From Pseudomonadota bacterium (lineage in GTDB: Bacteria; Pseudomonadota; Alphaproteobacteria; Rhizobiales; Rhizobiaceae): a stretch of DNA of 64,000 nt. Of the stretch, positions 44,402 through 53,949 are shown one piece after another (the first letter of the stretch is position 1; each line of letters begins with the position of its first letter). Both the position numbers and the translations under genes were made by a program. The notes below the pieces were generated by a model. That model made no database searches. It saw only the letters and a program-made list of their open reading frames with translations, and had not been told where the DNA came from. Where the stretch lies: positions 1 to 64,000 of the forward strand of contig JAIUPA010000019.1 of NCBI GenBank assembly GCA_020161665.1, written 5' to 3'.

Positions 44402-44569
44402 TTGACTTGTTTCGGCCCCGCACCGCTTCATGGTTTCCGAATTGTTAAGCCGTTTTTTACGGCTTTCCAGTTAAGGAGAGAATCAAAGGAGCGCGCCGAA
44501 CGTCTCACACAAGGGACGGCTGCGGAATCGACCTCCTCAATCTTGGGCAAAACACACGGGGTTTCCTTC

Positions 44570-45379
44570 ATGCGCATGGGGATTTACGCGCTGGCCATGG
44601 CCGCGCTCACGACAATGGCAGCGCCGGCGGCAGCCGCAAGCTGCGGCAACAATTCCGCCGGCTTCACGGCATGGGTCGCAGCCTTCAAGCAGGAAGCCGC
44701 GGGCCGTGGTGTCCCGGCTTCCGTGATCGACAAGGCCTTCGCCAACGTCAACTACAACCAGCCGACGATCCGTGCTGACCGAGGCCAGCATTCCTTCAAG
44801 CTGTCCTTCGAGCAGTTCATGCAGAAGCGCGGCGGTCAGTCAATCATTTCGCGCGGCAAGAGCATGAAGGCGTCCAACGCCTCGCTCTTTGCCAGCATCG
44901 AGAAGCGTTACGGCGTTCCCGCCGGTCCGCTGATTGCCATCTGGGGCATGGAAACAGGTTTCGGCAGCTTCATGGGCAACGAGCATACGCTGTCCGCCGT
45001 CTCGACGCTGGCCTATGACTGCCGCCGCTCCGATTACTTTACGGACCAGCTCTACGCCGCCCTTCAGCTCGTCGGCAGCGGCTCGCTGAGCCCGAACGCC
45101 CGCGGCGCTGCCCATGGCGAAATCGGCCAGACGCAGTTCCTGCCGCGTAACGTCGTGCGCTTTGGCGCCGATGGCGACGGCAATGGTCGCATTGATCTCG
45201 TCGGCTCGCGCGCCGACGCCCTGGCCTCCACGGCAAACTTCCTGCGCGGCCATGGCTGGCGCGCCGGTGCCGGTTACCAGCCGGGTCAGCCGAACTTCGG
45301 CGCCTTGCAGGGCTGGAACGCCGCTCAGGTGTACCAGAAGGCGATTGCCTATATCGGCGCGGCCATCGACGGCCAATAA
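44570..45379 (+). CDS. MltB-family lytic murein transglycosylase
   Basis: The 269-residue secreted protein has a signal peptide (about 1-23, ending AAAA before SCGNN) and the SLT_2 domain: FTAWVAAFKQEAAGRGVPASVIDKAF, IIAIWGMETGFGSF-type motif (LIAIWGMETGFGSFMG) with the catalytic Glu, and GAAHGEIGQTQFLPRNVVRFGADGDGNGRIDL. It cleaves peptidoglycan to 1,6-anhydromuropeptides. There is no lipobox and no C-terminal peptidoglycan-binding domain. ATG 44570 or 44576 are both possible; a long in-frame extension reaches the asd terminator and is not used. It ends at the terminator at 45401. Confidence 0.9.
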   Translation: MRMGIYALAMAALTTMAAPAAAASCGNNSAGFTAWVAAFKQEAAGRGVPASVIDKAFANVNYNQPTIRADRGQHSFKLSFEQFMQKRGGQSIISRGKSMKASNASLFASIEKRYGVPAGPLIAIWGMETGFGSFMGNEHTLSAVSTLAYDCRRSDYFTDQLYAALQLVGSGSLSPNARGAAHGEIGQTQFLPRNVVRFGADGDGNGRIDLVGSRADALASTANFLRGHGWRAGAGYQPGQPNFGALQGWNAAQVYQKAIAYIGAAIDGQ

Positions 45380-45400
45380 ACCAGACCGTGCATAGAAACG

Positions 45401-45426
45401 AAAAGCCCCGGGAAACCGGGGCTTTT
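45401..45426. terminator. bidirectional terminator, transglycosylase / carbonic anhydrase
   Basis: AAAAGCCCCGG pairs with CCGGGGCTTTT around GAAA, an 11-bp stem serving both convergent genes. Confidence 0.93.
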
Positions 45427-45448
45427 TGCATTTGAGGATCAGCTTTGC

Positions 45449-46096
45449 TTAGGGGTTGAGAGGCGGGCGAATAAAATCACCCGTATCGGCATCCATCACC
45501 CAAAGCTCGCCGGTCGAAATATCAAACCAGGCACCATGGATATGGACGCCACCACTGGCTTCGCGTTCCTTCACGAAGGGGAAGTCACGCAGATTGTTGA
45601 TCGAGTTGCGGATCGAGACGCGCTCCAGCGCCCGCTGACGCTCGGCGGCAGTCAGCAGTGAACTGTTCTGGATCTGCTCGGCGGCGGGCTTCAGAAGCCC
45701 CATCCATTTGCCGATGAAGTCACCATCCGAAAGCGGATCGAAATTGGGCGACAGGGCGGCCTGGATACCACCGCAGCGGCCATGGCCCATGACGACGACA
45801 TTGTCGACCTCAAGCACCTGAATGGCATATTCCACAGCCGCCGAAGTGGCGTGGTAATTACCATCCGGCTCATAGGGCGGAATCATGTTGGCGACGTTTC
45901 GCACGACGAACAACTCGCCGGGCGAACTGTTGAAAATGATCTCAGGCGCCGCGCGGGAGTCGCAACAGGCGATCAGAAGCGTGTGCGGCTTCTGTCCCTC
46001 GGATGCGAGCTGCCGGTAACGGTCGCTCTCGGAGATATAGCGACCGGCCATGAAGTTCCGGTAGCCGTTGAGGAGATAGTCGGGAAATCTGTGCAT
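45449..46096 (-). CDS. beta-class carbonic anhydrase
   Basis: The 215-residue cytosolic enzyme has the zinc ligands and catalytic dyad of the beta class: CCDSR with Cys45, Asp46 and Arg48, and MGHGRCGG with His105 and Cys108. It interconverts CO2 and bicarbonate, supplying carboxylases. The segment ELFVVRNVANMIPPYEPDG and the C-terminal VHIHGAWFDISTGELWVMD are typical of the plant-like bacterial clade. It is the only gene in its unit, followed on the same strand by the terminator at 45401. Confidence 0.94.
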   Translation of the reverse strand: MHRFPDYLLNGYRNFMAGRYISESDRYRQLASEGQKPHTLLIACCDSRAAPEIIFNSSPGELFVVRNVANMIPPYEPDGNYHATSAAVEYAIQVLEVDNVVVMGHGRCGGIQAALSPNFDPLSDGDFIGKWMGLLKPAAEQIQNSSLLTAAERQRALERVSIRNSINNLRDFPFVKEREASGGVHIHGAWFDISTGELWVMDADTGDFIRPPLNP

Positions 46097-46173
46097 GATG
46101 CCAACGCATATATCCGCTGACCTTCATCGATCAAGCTTTTCTTGGAGAAAAACTTTCGCGTTGCAACATAAGC

Positions 46174-47046
46174 TTAAGAACGTTTCCGCACCGCCTGCAA
46201 AATCCGCCTGACTTGTACCATCGCCATGGGGCGAACGAGGCTGGAAGCATCGGCCGCCAGGGTCAGTTCATCGCCATCCTTGCGCGCCGTGCGCACGATC
46301 AGTTCGAAGACGCTGGCGGTCGCAATCTGAAGGGCGCGCTCATCATCAAGCCCCGACAACAGGCGGGAGGTCATCAGCGCCCCCAGAAGATCACCCAGCC
46401 CGTTGGGCGGGTTTCCAACCGCCCGGTGTTCGGCCAGAAGAACGTTTCGCCCGGCCACCAGAAGATTGCCGGTGCCCCCGTTCATCATCGAGAAGGCAGA
46501 GGTGACGAGAAGCTTCGGCAGGCCGAGTTCACCCGCGGCATCAATGATCTGCGCATTGCTTTCAAACGACCGCTGCGTGAGCCAGCCGAGTTCGAAGCGG
46601 TTGGGGGTCGCAAGGCTTGCCAGAGGCAGAAGATGATCACGAATGGCGATGGCCGTCGCTTCCGGCACATAAAGACCGCCGACATCACCCATCACCGGAT
46701 CGCAGACATAAAGAAGATCGGGGTTCTTCGCCTTCATGGCAGCGATCAGGCGCGCAACGGCTGCCGGTTGAGCGCTGGAGCCGAAATAGCCTGTCAGCAC
46801 CGCCTTGACCTCACCAAGCCGCGGCGAGGCAATGAGATCATCAATCACCTTGTCGAAAACCTCATCGGGAAACACCATGCGCGTCGAGGGACCGTGGCCG
46901 GGATGCCAGGGCATCACAACGGTCGGCAGCGACCAGACCGTATGGCCGAGCGTCTCCAGAGCGAAGACAGCGGCGCGATTTCCAACGGCACCGCGCACCA
47001 CATGGCTCGATATGGCGAGAACGGTGCCGGATTGTTCTTCAGACAT
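46174..47046 (-). CDS. pdxY: pyridoxal kinase, PdxY type
   Basis: The 290-residue ribokinase-fold protein has VLAISSHVVRGAVGNRAAVFALETLGH at the N-terminus, WSLPTVVMPWHPGHGPS with the substrate lid, VCDPVMGDVGGLYV, LATPNRFELGWL and a C-terminal GNPPNGLGDLLGALMTSRLL with the catalytic Asp. It phosphorylates pyridoxal in the salvage of vitamin B6. ATG 47046 has AGGA 8 nt ahead; the upstream frame is not used. It is divergent from the glutamate dehydrogenase gene. Confidence 0.9.
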   Translation of the reverse strand: MSEEQSGTVLAISSHVVRGAVGNRAAVFALETLGHTVWSLPTVVMPWHPGHGPSTRMVFPDEVFDKVIDDLIASPRLGEVKAVLTGYFGSSAQPAAVARLIAAMKAKNPDLLYVCDPVMGDVGGLYVPEATAIAIRDHLLPLASLATPNRFELGWLTQRSFESNAQIIDAAGELGLPKLLVTSAFSMMNGGTGNLLVAGRNVLLAEHRAVGNPPNGLGDLLGALMTSRLLSGLDDERALQIATASVFELIVRTARKDGDELTLAADASSLVRPMAMVQVRRILQAVRKRS

Positions 47047-47188
47047 GGCGGGATTCCTGACAGATGAGGCGCCTTTTGTTTCGCTTTGAACGGCCCATGT
47101 CAACCGCTGGCCTTTTAGGACGCATTTTTGGGATTTTCAGACGAAAAATCGTAATTCGACGATAAAAAAGACGGAAAAACCGGAGATT

Positions 47189-47217
47189 TTGACCCAATTT
47201 CGCACTAGTTTTACATT
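47189..47217 (+). promoter_or_regulatory. predicted promoter of the glutamate dehydrogenase gene
   Basis: TTGACC (47189-47194), a 17-bp spacer and TACATT (47212-47217) in an A/T-rich stretch 82 bp before the start. Confidence 0.45.
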
Positions 47218-47298
47218 TTTCTGGCGATTTCTACATGATTCGACAAGAAATGAGGGCCAATCTGGCTCGAACCGAACGGTAGCCATTGGGAGGCAGGA

Positions 47299-50200
47299 AT
47301 GGGCGTTGCGGATATCTCCAAGCGAGATGTGAAGATCGAGGAGGCGCAAAAGCAGGCAAGCGCCGGCAAAGCGGCATGGCTGGACCTGGCGCTTCTGTTT
47401 GGTCGCGCCAGCAGCGATGACATCGCCGCCTATTCCACGCAGATGCTGGTTGCAAGCGCGGTTCACGCCGCTCGCGAACTGGCGGCCTGGAAAAAGACGG
47501 AGCCGCGCATTTCAATCGGCCGGGTTCCGGGCATCGAACTCAACGGCACGCCGCTGACGGTGGTTTCCATCGTCACCCGCAACATGCCGTTCCTTTATGA
47601 TTCCGTGATGGGCGAAATCGCCGCCCAGAGCCGTGACGTGCATCTGGCCGTCCATCCCATTCTGATTGAGGATGGCAAGGGCTACAGCCTCTTCACGCCG
47701 GGTGACGAGAAGACGGACCAACAGATCAGCCACATTCAGGTGCATCTGACCGGCATCAGTGAAAGCCGCGCCGTTGAACTGACCGAACACCTAACGGTCG
47801 TCCTCTCGCAGGTCGATCTTGCCTGCCGGGACTGGAGAGCGATGCTCACCCTGCTCGACAAGGCCATGGACGAACTGGCAGCGAAGAAGGCGGGCGAAAA
47901 CGCCGCCGAGCGCGATGAGGCGATTGCCTTCCTCGACTGGCTGCGCAACGACAACTTCACCTTCCTCGGCATGCGAGAATATGTCTATTCCGGCAAGGGC
48001 GAAAGCGCCCGTTTCGACCGCGGCGACACGGAAGGTCTCGGCATTCTCTCCGATCCCGATGTGCTGATCCTGCGACGCGGCAAGGATGCCGTCATGACCA
48101 CGCCGGAAATCCTCGATTTTCTGGAAGGACCGGATTATCTCATCGTCACCAAGGCGAATGTGAAATCTGTGGTCCACCGCCGCGCCTATATGGATTACAT
48201 CGGCGTGAAGCGCTTCGATGCCAACGGCAATGTCATTGGCGAACTGCGCATCACCGGGCTTTTCACCTCGACGGCCTATACCCGCTCTGTTGCCAATATT
48301 CCGCTTCTGCGCCGCAAGGTCGCCAAGGTGGCCGAACGCTTCGGTTTCGACGAGCGCAGCCACTCCGGTCGTCGCCTGCAGAACACGCTGGAATCCTACC
48401 CGCGCGATGATCTGTTCCAGATCGACGTCGATCTCCTCACCAATTTCTGCGAGCAGATCAACGATCTGGCCGAGCGGCCCCGCGTGCGGGTTCTGCCGCG
48501 TGCCGATCGCTTCGACCGCTTCGTGTCGCTCATCGTCTTCGTGCCGCGTGAGGATTACAATTCCGTCGTGCGCGAAAAGATCGGAGCCTATCTGGCCGCC
48601 GTGTATGATGGCCACGTCTCCGCCTATTACCCCGCCTTCCCGGAAGGTGGCGTGGCTCGCGTCCATGTCATCATCGGACGCCGCAATGGCCGGACACCGG
48701 ATATCAGCCAGGCCCGCCTTGAAGACGCCGTGCGCCGTCTTGTGGCACGCTGGAGCGACCGCCTGGCCGCCCTTGCCGGCCCCTTTGCGCCGCGCCTTTC
48801 CGTCAGCCAGGCTTTCGAGGAGGCTTTTGCCCCGGAAGATGCCTTCGCTGACATGCCCCTCATCGAGGGCGCGCTGAGCGACCACACGCCGCACATTGCC
48901 TTCCATTATCGCTACGAGCCGGAAGGTCGTGTTCTCAGCCTCAAGATCTTCTCGCCCGAACAGCAGATCCCGCTGTCGCGCCGTGTCCCGCTGCTGGAAA
49001 ATCTCGGTTTCCGTGTCATCAGCGAGCGGACCTTCGATGTGGAAGTGGAAAAGGGCGACCGGCGCGATCTTGTCATCCTCCATGACATGGAGCTTGAACC
49101 CGAAAGCGGACAGGAGCTGGACCTGCAGAAGCAGCGCCGGGTGCTCGAAGATGCCTTCATCGCCGCCTATTGCGGCCTCATCGATAATGATCCCTATAAC
49201 CGTCTGGTGCTGAAGGCCGGGCTGACGGCGCGCGAAACCGCAGTCCTGCGCGCCTATGCCCGCTACCTGCGCCAGACCGGCATTATCTATTCACCCCACC
49301 ACATTGCCGAAACGCTGGTGCGTTACCCGGTGATCAGCACGGCGCTTTTCGCCCTCTTCTCCGACAGTTTCGACCCGTCGATCTCCGAGAAGGAACGTCC
49401 GGCGCGTCTGGTCGCCCATCGACAGGCGATCGGCGAAGGCCTTGCCGCCGTGCCAACACTCGATGACGACCGCATCCTGCGGCGCATGAAGAACGCCATC
49501 GATGCCACGCTGCGTACCAATTACTTCCAGAAGGATGCCAACGGCCATCCGCCCGCCATGCTGGCCATCAAGTTCGATCCGAAGCTTCTGAGCGATCTGC
49601 CCGAACCGCGCCCGTTCCGCGAAATCTTCGTCTACGGCACGGAGGTGGAAGGTGTTCACCTGCGCTTCGGCAAAGTCGCGCGCGGCGGACTGCGCTGGTC
49701 GGACCGCGCCCAGGATTACCGCACGGAAGTGCTCGGCCTCGTCAAGGCACAGCAGGTCAAGAATGCCGTGATCGTGCCCGTTGGTGCCAAGGGGGGCTTC
49801 TTCCCGAAGAACCTGCCGGTCGGCGGAAATCGCGATGAGGTCTTCAACGCGGGCAAGCAGGCCTACATGACCTATATCCGCACAATGTTGTCGATCACCG
49901 ACAACATTGAGGGCGGCAAGGTCATTGCCCCTGCCGATACCGTACGCCTTGATGGTGATGATCCCTATTTCGTCGTGGCCGCCGACAAGGGCACGGCCAC
50001 CTTCTCCGACACGGCCAACGGTCTCGCTCAGGCCGCAGGCTTCTGGCTTGATGATGCCTTCGCTTCCGGCGGTTCGGCAGGCTACGACCACAAGAAAATG
50101 GGCATTACCGCCCGCGGCGCATGGGAAACGGTCAAGCGCCATTTCCGTGAAATGGACATCGACATCCAGACGACGCCCTTCACGGTGGCCGGCGTCGGCG

Positions 50201-52080
50201 ATATGTCGGGCGACGTGTTCGGCAACGGCATGCTGCTCTCGAAGGCGATCCGTCTCGTCGCCGCCTTCGATCACCGCGACATCTTCATCGATCCCGATCC
50301 GGATACCGCCCGCTCCTTTGCTGAACGCGAACGGCTGTTCGCCCTGCCGCGCTCCAGCTGGCAGGACTATGACAAGTCCACGCTTTCGCCCGGCGCGATG
50401 ATCATCTCGCGGGCTGAAAAGTCCGTGACGCTGACGCCTGAAGCCGCCGCCGTCATCGGCATGGACAAGACGGAGGCAACGCCGTTCGAAATCATGACGG
50501 CCATACTGAAAGCGCCGGTCGATCTTCTGTGGTTCGGCGGCATCGGCACCTATATCAAGGCCCCGGAAGAAACCGATGCCGAGGTGGGCGACCGCGCCAA
50601 TGATGCCATCCGTATTGCCGCAGCGGACGTTCGCGCCAAGGTCGTCGGCGAAGGGGCCAACCTCGGTGTAACGCAGAAGGGCCGCATTGCCTTCGGTCTC
50701 AAGGGCGGGCGCATCAATTCCGACGCGATCGACAACTCGGCAGGCGTAAATTCCTCCGACGTCGAGGTCAACATCAAGATTGCCCTTGCCACCGCCATGC
50801 GCGAAGGCAGGCTGACGCGGGAAGCGCGCAACAAGCTGCTTGTCTCCATGACCGATGAGGTCGGGCATCTGGTGCTGCGCAACAACTACCTGCAGGGCCT
50901 CGCCATCTCGCTCACGGAACGGCAGGGCGTCGCCAATGGTGAAACGCTGGCCCGCCTCATGGATGTGCTGGAAGCGGCAGGCGACCTCAACCGCAAGGTT
51001 GAGAACCTGCCATCTGCCGCCGTCATGACCGAGCGCTATACCGCCGGCAAGCCGCTCAGCCGCCCGGAAATCGGCGTGCTTCTCTCCTATGCCAAGATCA
51101 CGCTCTCCGAGGCACTGGTGGCGAGCACGCTTCCCGATGACCCGTGGTTTGGCCAGACTCTGGCCCACTACTTCCCGGCCCGTATGCGCAAGACCTACGC
51201 AGGCGATATTGAAACCCACCCGCTGCGCCGTGAAATCATCGCCACCATCCTCGCCAACGAGGTGATCAACCGGGGTGGCCCGGGCTTTGCCCAGGCGATG
51301 AGCGATGCAACGAGCGCTTCGGCCGCCGATGTGGTTAGGGCCGCCGTTCTCGTGCGCGAAGGCTTCGAACTGGACCGCCTTTGGGCCGCCGTCGATGCGC
51401 TGGATGGCAAGCTTGCAGGCAGTGCACAGCTTGATCTCTACGCCGTCATCGAAACGCTTTACACCAACGCAACGCGTCTTCTCCTGAAGACTGGCATGGA
51501 AAAGGGTGATCTCGATGCCACCGCCAAAAAGATCGGCACCGCCCTACGCAAGCTGAAGCCCGCGCTGGTCAAGTCGATGCCGCCGCTCCTCGCCGCCGAG
51601 GTGGCAGACCGCCACACGGCTTTCGTCGAGGCCGGCGTACCGGAAGAACTGGCCGAGGAAATTGCCGCCCTGCCCGTTCTGTCGCTCACGCCGGAAATCA
51701 TCGAGATTGCCGAACGCACCGATGCAGCCCTGATCAAGGTCATCGAAACCTATTTCGCGGTTTCGCAGACCTTCCGCATTGGCCGCCTGATCGAAAACGG
51801 TCGCCGCATCATCACGGCCGATCATTACGAAGCACTCGCCTTGACCCATGGTCTTGACCAGATCGCTGCGGCGCGACGCCTCATCGTCATGGCGGTTCTC
51901 GATCACCACGGCAAGGAACGCCAGCCGATGGAAACCTGGCACGCCTCAGACCGCGTCCGCGTCAATCGCGTCGCCGCTGAACTGGCCTCGCTGAGCGATA
52001 GCGGCGAAATCGGTCTCGCCAAGATCGCCGTGGCCGCGGGTATCTTGTCCGATCTGGCGGCGCAGCACCGGGGCGGCTGA
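47299..52080 (+). CDS. NAD-specific glutamate dehydrogenase, large (180 kDa) type
   Basis: The 1593-residue protein is the giant class of NAD-GDH known from Streptomyces, Pseudomonas GdhB and Caulobacter GdhZ. The N-terminal half (about 1-700) has ACT-like regulatory segments; the catalytic part begins with LRFGKVARGGLRWSDRAQDYRTEVLGLVKAQQVKNAVIVP and GAKGGFFPKN, carries FTVAGVGDMSGDVFGNGMLLS for dinucleotide binding and LLWFGGIGTYIKA after it. It deaminates glutamate to 2-oxoglutarate and is mainly catabolic; in Caulobacter it also moderates FtsZ. GGAGGCAGGA stands directly before the ATG. It is monocistronic with a terminator at 52098. Confidence 0.96.
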   Translation: MGVADISKRDVKIEEAQKQASAGKAAWLDLALLFGRASSDDIAAYSTQMLVASAVHAARELAAWKKTEPRISIGRVPGIELNGTPLTVVSIVTRNMPFLYDSVMGEIAAQSRDVHLAVHPILIEDGKGYSLFTPGDEKTDQQISHIQVHLTGISESRAVELTEHLTVVLSQVDLACRDWRAMLTLLDKAMDELAAKKAGENAAERDEAIAFLDWLRNDNFTFLGMREYVYSGKGESARFDRGDTEGLGILSDPDVLILRRGKDAVMTTPEILDFLEGPDYLIVTKANVKSVVHRRAYMDYIGVKRFDANGNVIGELRITGLFTSTAYTRSVANIPLLRRKVAKVAERFGFDERSHSGRRLQNTLESYPRDDLFQIDVDLLTNFCEQINDLAERPRVRVLPRADRFDRFVSLIVFVPREDYNSVVREKIGAYLAAVYDGHVSAYYPAFPEGGVARVHVIIGRRNGRTPDISQARLEDAVRRLVARWSDRLAALAGPFAPRLSVSQAFEEAFAPEDAFADMPLIEGALSDHTPHIAFHYRYEPEGRVLSLKIFSPEQQIPLSRRVPLLENLGFRVISERTFDVEVEKGDRRDLVILHDMELEPESGQELDLQKQRRVLEDAFIAAYCGLIDNDPYNRLVLKAGLTARETAVLRAYARYLRQTGIIYSPHHIAETLVRYPVISTALFALFSDSFDPSISEKERPARLVAHRQAIGEGLAAVPTLDDDRILRRMKNAIDATLRTNYFQKDANGHPPAMLAIKFDPKLLSDLPEPRPFREIFVYGTEVEGVHLRFGKVARGGLRWSDRAQDYRTEVLGLVKAQQVKNAVIVPVGAKGGFFPKNLPVGGNRDEVFNAGKQAYMTYIRTMLSITDNIEGGKVIAPADTVRLDGDDPYFVVAADKGTATFSDTANGLAQAAGFWLDDAFASGGSAGYDHKKMGITARGAWETVKRHFREMDIDIQTTPFTVAGVGDMSGDVFGNGMLLSKAIRLVAAFDHRDIFIDPDPDTARSFAERERLFALPRSSWQDYDKSTLSPGAMIISRAEKSVTLTPEAAAVIGMDKTEATPFEIMTAILKAPVDLLWFGGIGTYIKAPEETDAEVGDRANDAIRIAAADVRAKVVGEGANLGVTQKGRIAFGLKGGRINSDAIDNSAGVNSSDVEVNIKIALATAMREGRLTREARNKLLVSMTDEVGHLVLRNNYLQGLAISLTERQGVANGETLARLMDVLEAAGDLNRKVENLPSAAVMTERYTAGKPLSRPEIGVLLSYAKITLSEALVASTLPDDPWFGQTLAHYFPARMRKTYAGDIETHPLRREIIATILANEVINRGGPGFAQAMSDATSASAADVVRAAVLVREGFELDRLWAAVDALDGKLAGSAQLDLYAVIETLYTNATRLLLKTGMEKGDLDATAKKIGTALRKLKPALVKSMPPLLAAEVADRHTAFVEAGVPEELAEEIAALPVLSLTPEIIEIAERTDAALIKVIETYFAVSQTFRIGRLIENGRRIITADHYEALALTHGLDQIAAARRLIVMAVLDHHGKERQPMETWHASDRVRVNRVAAELASLSDSGEIGLAKIAVAAGILSDLAAQHRGG

Positions 52081-52097
52081 AAGCCCTTCTGAAACGC

Positions 52098-52128
52098 AAA
52101 AAGGCCGGGGTTTTGCCCCGGCCTTTTT
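52098..52128. terminator. bidirectional terminator, NAD-GDH / purH
   Basis: AAAAAGGCCGGGG pairs with CCCCGGCCTTTTT (13 bp) around TTTTG. It lies between the convergent NAD-GDH and purH genes. Confidence 0.95.
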
Positions 52129-52148
52129 ATTTTGAAATGATCGAAAAT

Positions 52149-53765
52149 TTAATGGCGGAAGTGGCGCATGCCTGTAAAGACCATCGCCACGTTGTGGGCG
52201 TCGGCAGCATCGATCACTTCCTGGTCACGCATCGAGCCACCCGGCTGGATGACGGCGGTGGCACCGGCGGCAATGGCCGCCAGAAGACCGTCTGCGAAGG
52301 GATAGAAGGCTTCCGAAGCAACGGACGACCCCTTCGTCAGCGGCGTGGCCCAGCCATTGGCCTTGGCGGCGTCTTCCGCCTTCAGGGCGGCGATGCGGGC
52401 GGAATCAACGCGGCTCATCTGGCCCGCACCGATCCCGGCGGTCTGACCATCCTTCACATAGATAACGGCGTTGGACTTGACGTGCTTGGCGACCTTGAAG
52501 GCGAACTTCATGTCGATCCATTCCTGTTCCGTCGGGGCACGCTTCGTGACCACCTTGAGGTCGAGATCCTCGACCATGCCGTTGTCGCGGGTCTGGACGA
52601 GGAGGCCACCGGAAACGGTCTTCGCCGTCAGGCCCGGAACGCGCGGATCAGGCAGACCATTCGTCACCAGAAGGCGAAGGTTCGGCTTCTTGGCGATGAT
52701 GGCCTTGGCCTCATCCGACACAGCCGGAGCGATGATCACTTCGGTGAAGAGCTTGACGATCTCTTCCGCCGTTTCGCTGTCGAGGAGCGAGTTCAGCGCG
52801 ATAATGCCGCCAAAGGCCGAGGTGGAATCGCAGGCCAGCGCCCGGCGATAGGCATCCGCCAGCGTCGAGCCAACAGCCACACCGCAGGGGTTGGCATGCT
52901 TGATGATGGCGCAGGCCGGACCCTTTTCCGGCGGGAATTCGGCCACCAGTTCGAAGGCGGCATCGGTATCGTTGATGTTGTTGTAGGAAAGCTGCTTGCC
53001 CTGCAAAAGCGTCGCGTTCGAAACGCCCGGACGGTTTTCGCCGGTGACGTAGAAAGCGGCCTTCTGGTGCGGGTTTTCGCCGTAGCGCATCTCTTCCTTC
53101 AAGACGCCGCCAATGACGCGATGGCGCGGCGTATCGATCGAAAGGGCTTCTGCGAACCAGTTGGAGATCATGGCGTCATAGGCCGCCGTGCGGGCAAAGG
53201 CCTTGGCGGCCATGCGCTGACGGAAGGCATAGGCCGTCTGACCGGCATCGGACTTCAGGCTTTCCAGGAGTTCCGGATAATCGACCGGGTCGGTCAGCGT
53301 CACCACATAGGCATGGTTCTTGGCCGAAGCGCGGATCATGGCCGGACCGCCAATGTCGATGTTCTCGACGGTCGTCGGGTAGTCGCCGCCCGCCGCACGC
53401 ACTTCCTCAAACGGGTAGAGGTTGATGACGGCGAGATCGATGCCTTCGATGCCATGTGCCTTCATGGCCGCCACATGCTCTTCGTCGTCACGAATGGCGA
53501 GGAAGCCGCCATGCACCGTGGGGTGCAGCGTCTTGACGCGACCGTCCATGATTTCCGGGAAGCCCGTGACCTCGGAAACGTCCGTGACGGCAATACCCGC
53601 CGCGGCAATCGCCTTGTGCGTGCCGCCGGTCGACAGAAGCTTCACGCCGAGATCGGCAAGGGCGCGGGCCAGTTCGACAATGCCCGTCTTGTCCGAAACG
53701 GACAACAGCGCGGTCTTGATCTTGACCTTGTCAGGGGCGGGAATTTTCTTGGAAACGACGGCCAT
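52149..53765 (-). CDS. purH: bifunctional AICAR transformylase / IMP cyclohydrolase
   Basis: The 538-residue enzyme has an N-terminal MGS-fold cyclohydrolase ([44 protein letters not shown]) and a C-terminal transformylase domain with [13 protein letters not shown], the catalytic [11 protein letters not shown] (Lys289-His290) and [30 protein letters not shown] at the very end. It performs the last two steps of IMP synthesis. It is preceded on its strand by the heparinase-like gene, with a gap of 184 bp, so it may have its own promoter. Confidence 0.97.
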   Translation of the reverse strand: MAVVSKKIPAPDKVKIKTALLSVSDKTGIVELARALADLGVKLLSTGGTHKAIAAAGIAVTDVSEVTGFPEIMDGRVKTLHPTVHGGFLAIRDDEEHVAAMKAHGIEGIDLAVINLYPFEEVRAAGGDYPTTVENIDIGGPAMIRASAKNHAYVVTLTDPVDYPELLESLKSDAGQTAYAFRQRMAAKAFARTAAYDAMISNWFAEALSIDTPRHRVIGGVLKEEMRYGENPHQKAAFYVTGENRPGVSNATLLQGKQLSYNNINDTDAAFELVAEFPPEKGPACAIIKHANPCGVAVGSTLADAYRRALACDSTSAFGGIIALNSLLDSETAEEIVKLFTEVIIAPAVSDEAKAIIAKKPNLRLLVTNGLPDPRVPGLTAKTVSGGLLVQTRDNGMVEDLDLKVVTKRAPTEQEWIDMKFAFKVAKHVKSNAVIYVKDGQTAGIGAGQMSRVDSARIAALKAEDAAKANGWATPLTKGSSVASEAFYPFADGLLAAIAAGATAVIQPGGSMRDQEVIDAADAHNVAMVFTGMRHFRH

Positions 53766-53949
53766 GCTTCTGGCTCCCTCTCTACTCGAGCGGGGCGGCC
53801 GAGCGGTTTGGCCGCCTCAAGATGGCGGCGACGTAGCACAGGACCATGAGCAGGAAAAGTGCGAAGCCGTTTCTCATGGGGTATTGCGCCGAATATTCGG
53901 GCGGAAATGACAGGAAAAAGCTGCCGCCCTTGCCCGCACGCTTCACGCA

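Noticed and set aside
49291..51219. 642-codon minus-strand frame inside the NAD-glutamate dehydrogenase gene
   Set aside because: It is an antisense shadow of a conserved 1593-residue enzyme; the product is rich in His, Arg and Gly without known motifs.
52113..53849. 578-codon plus-strand frame opposite purH
   Set aside because: Antisense shadow of purH, which is certain from its motifs.
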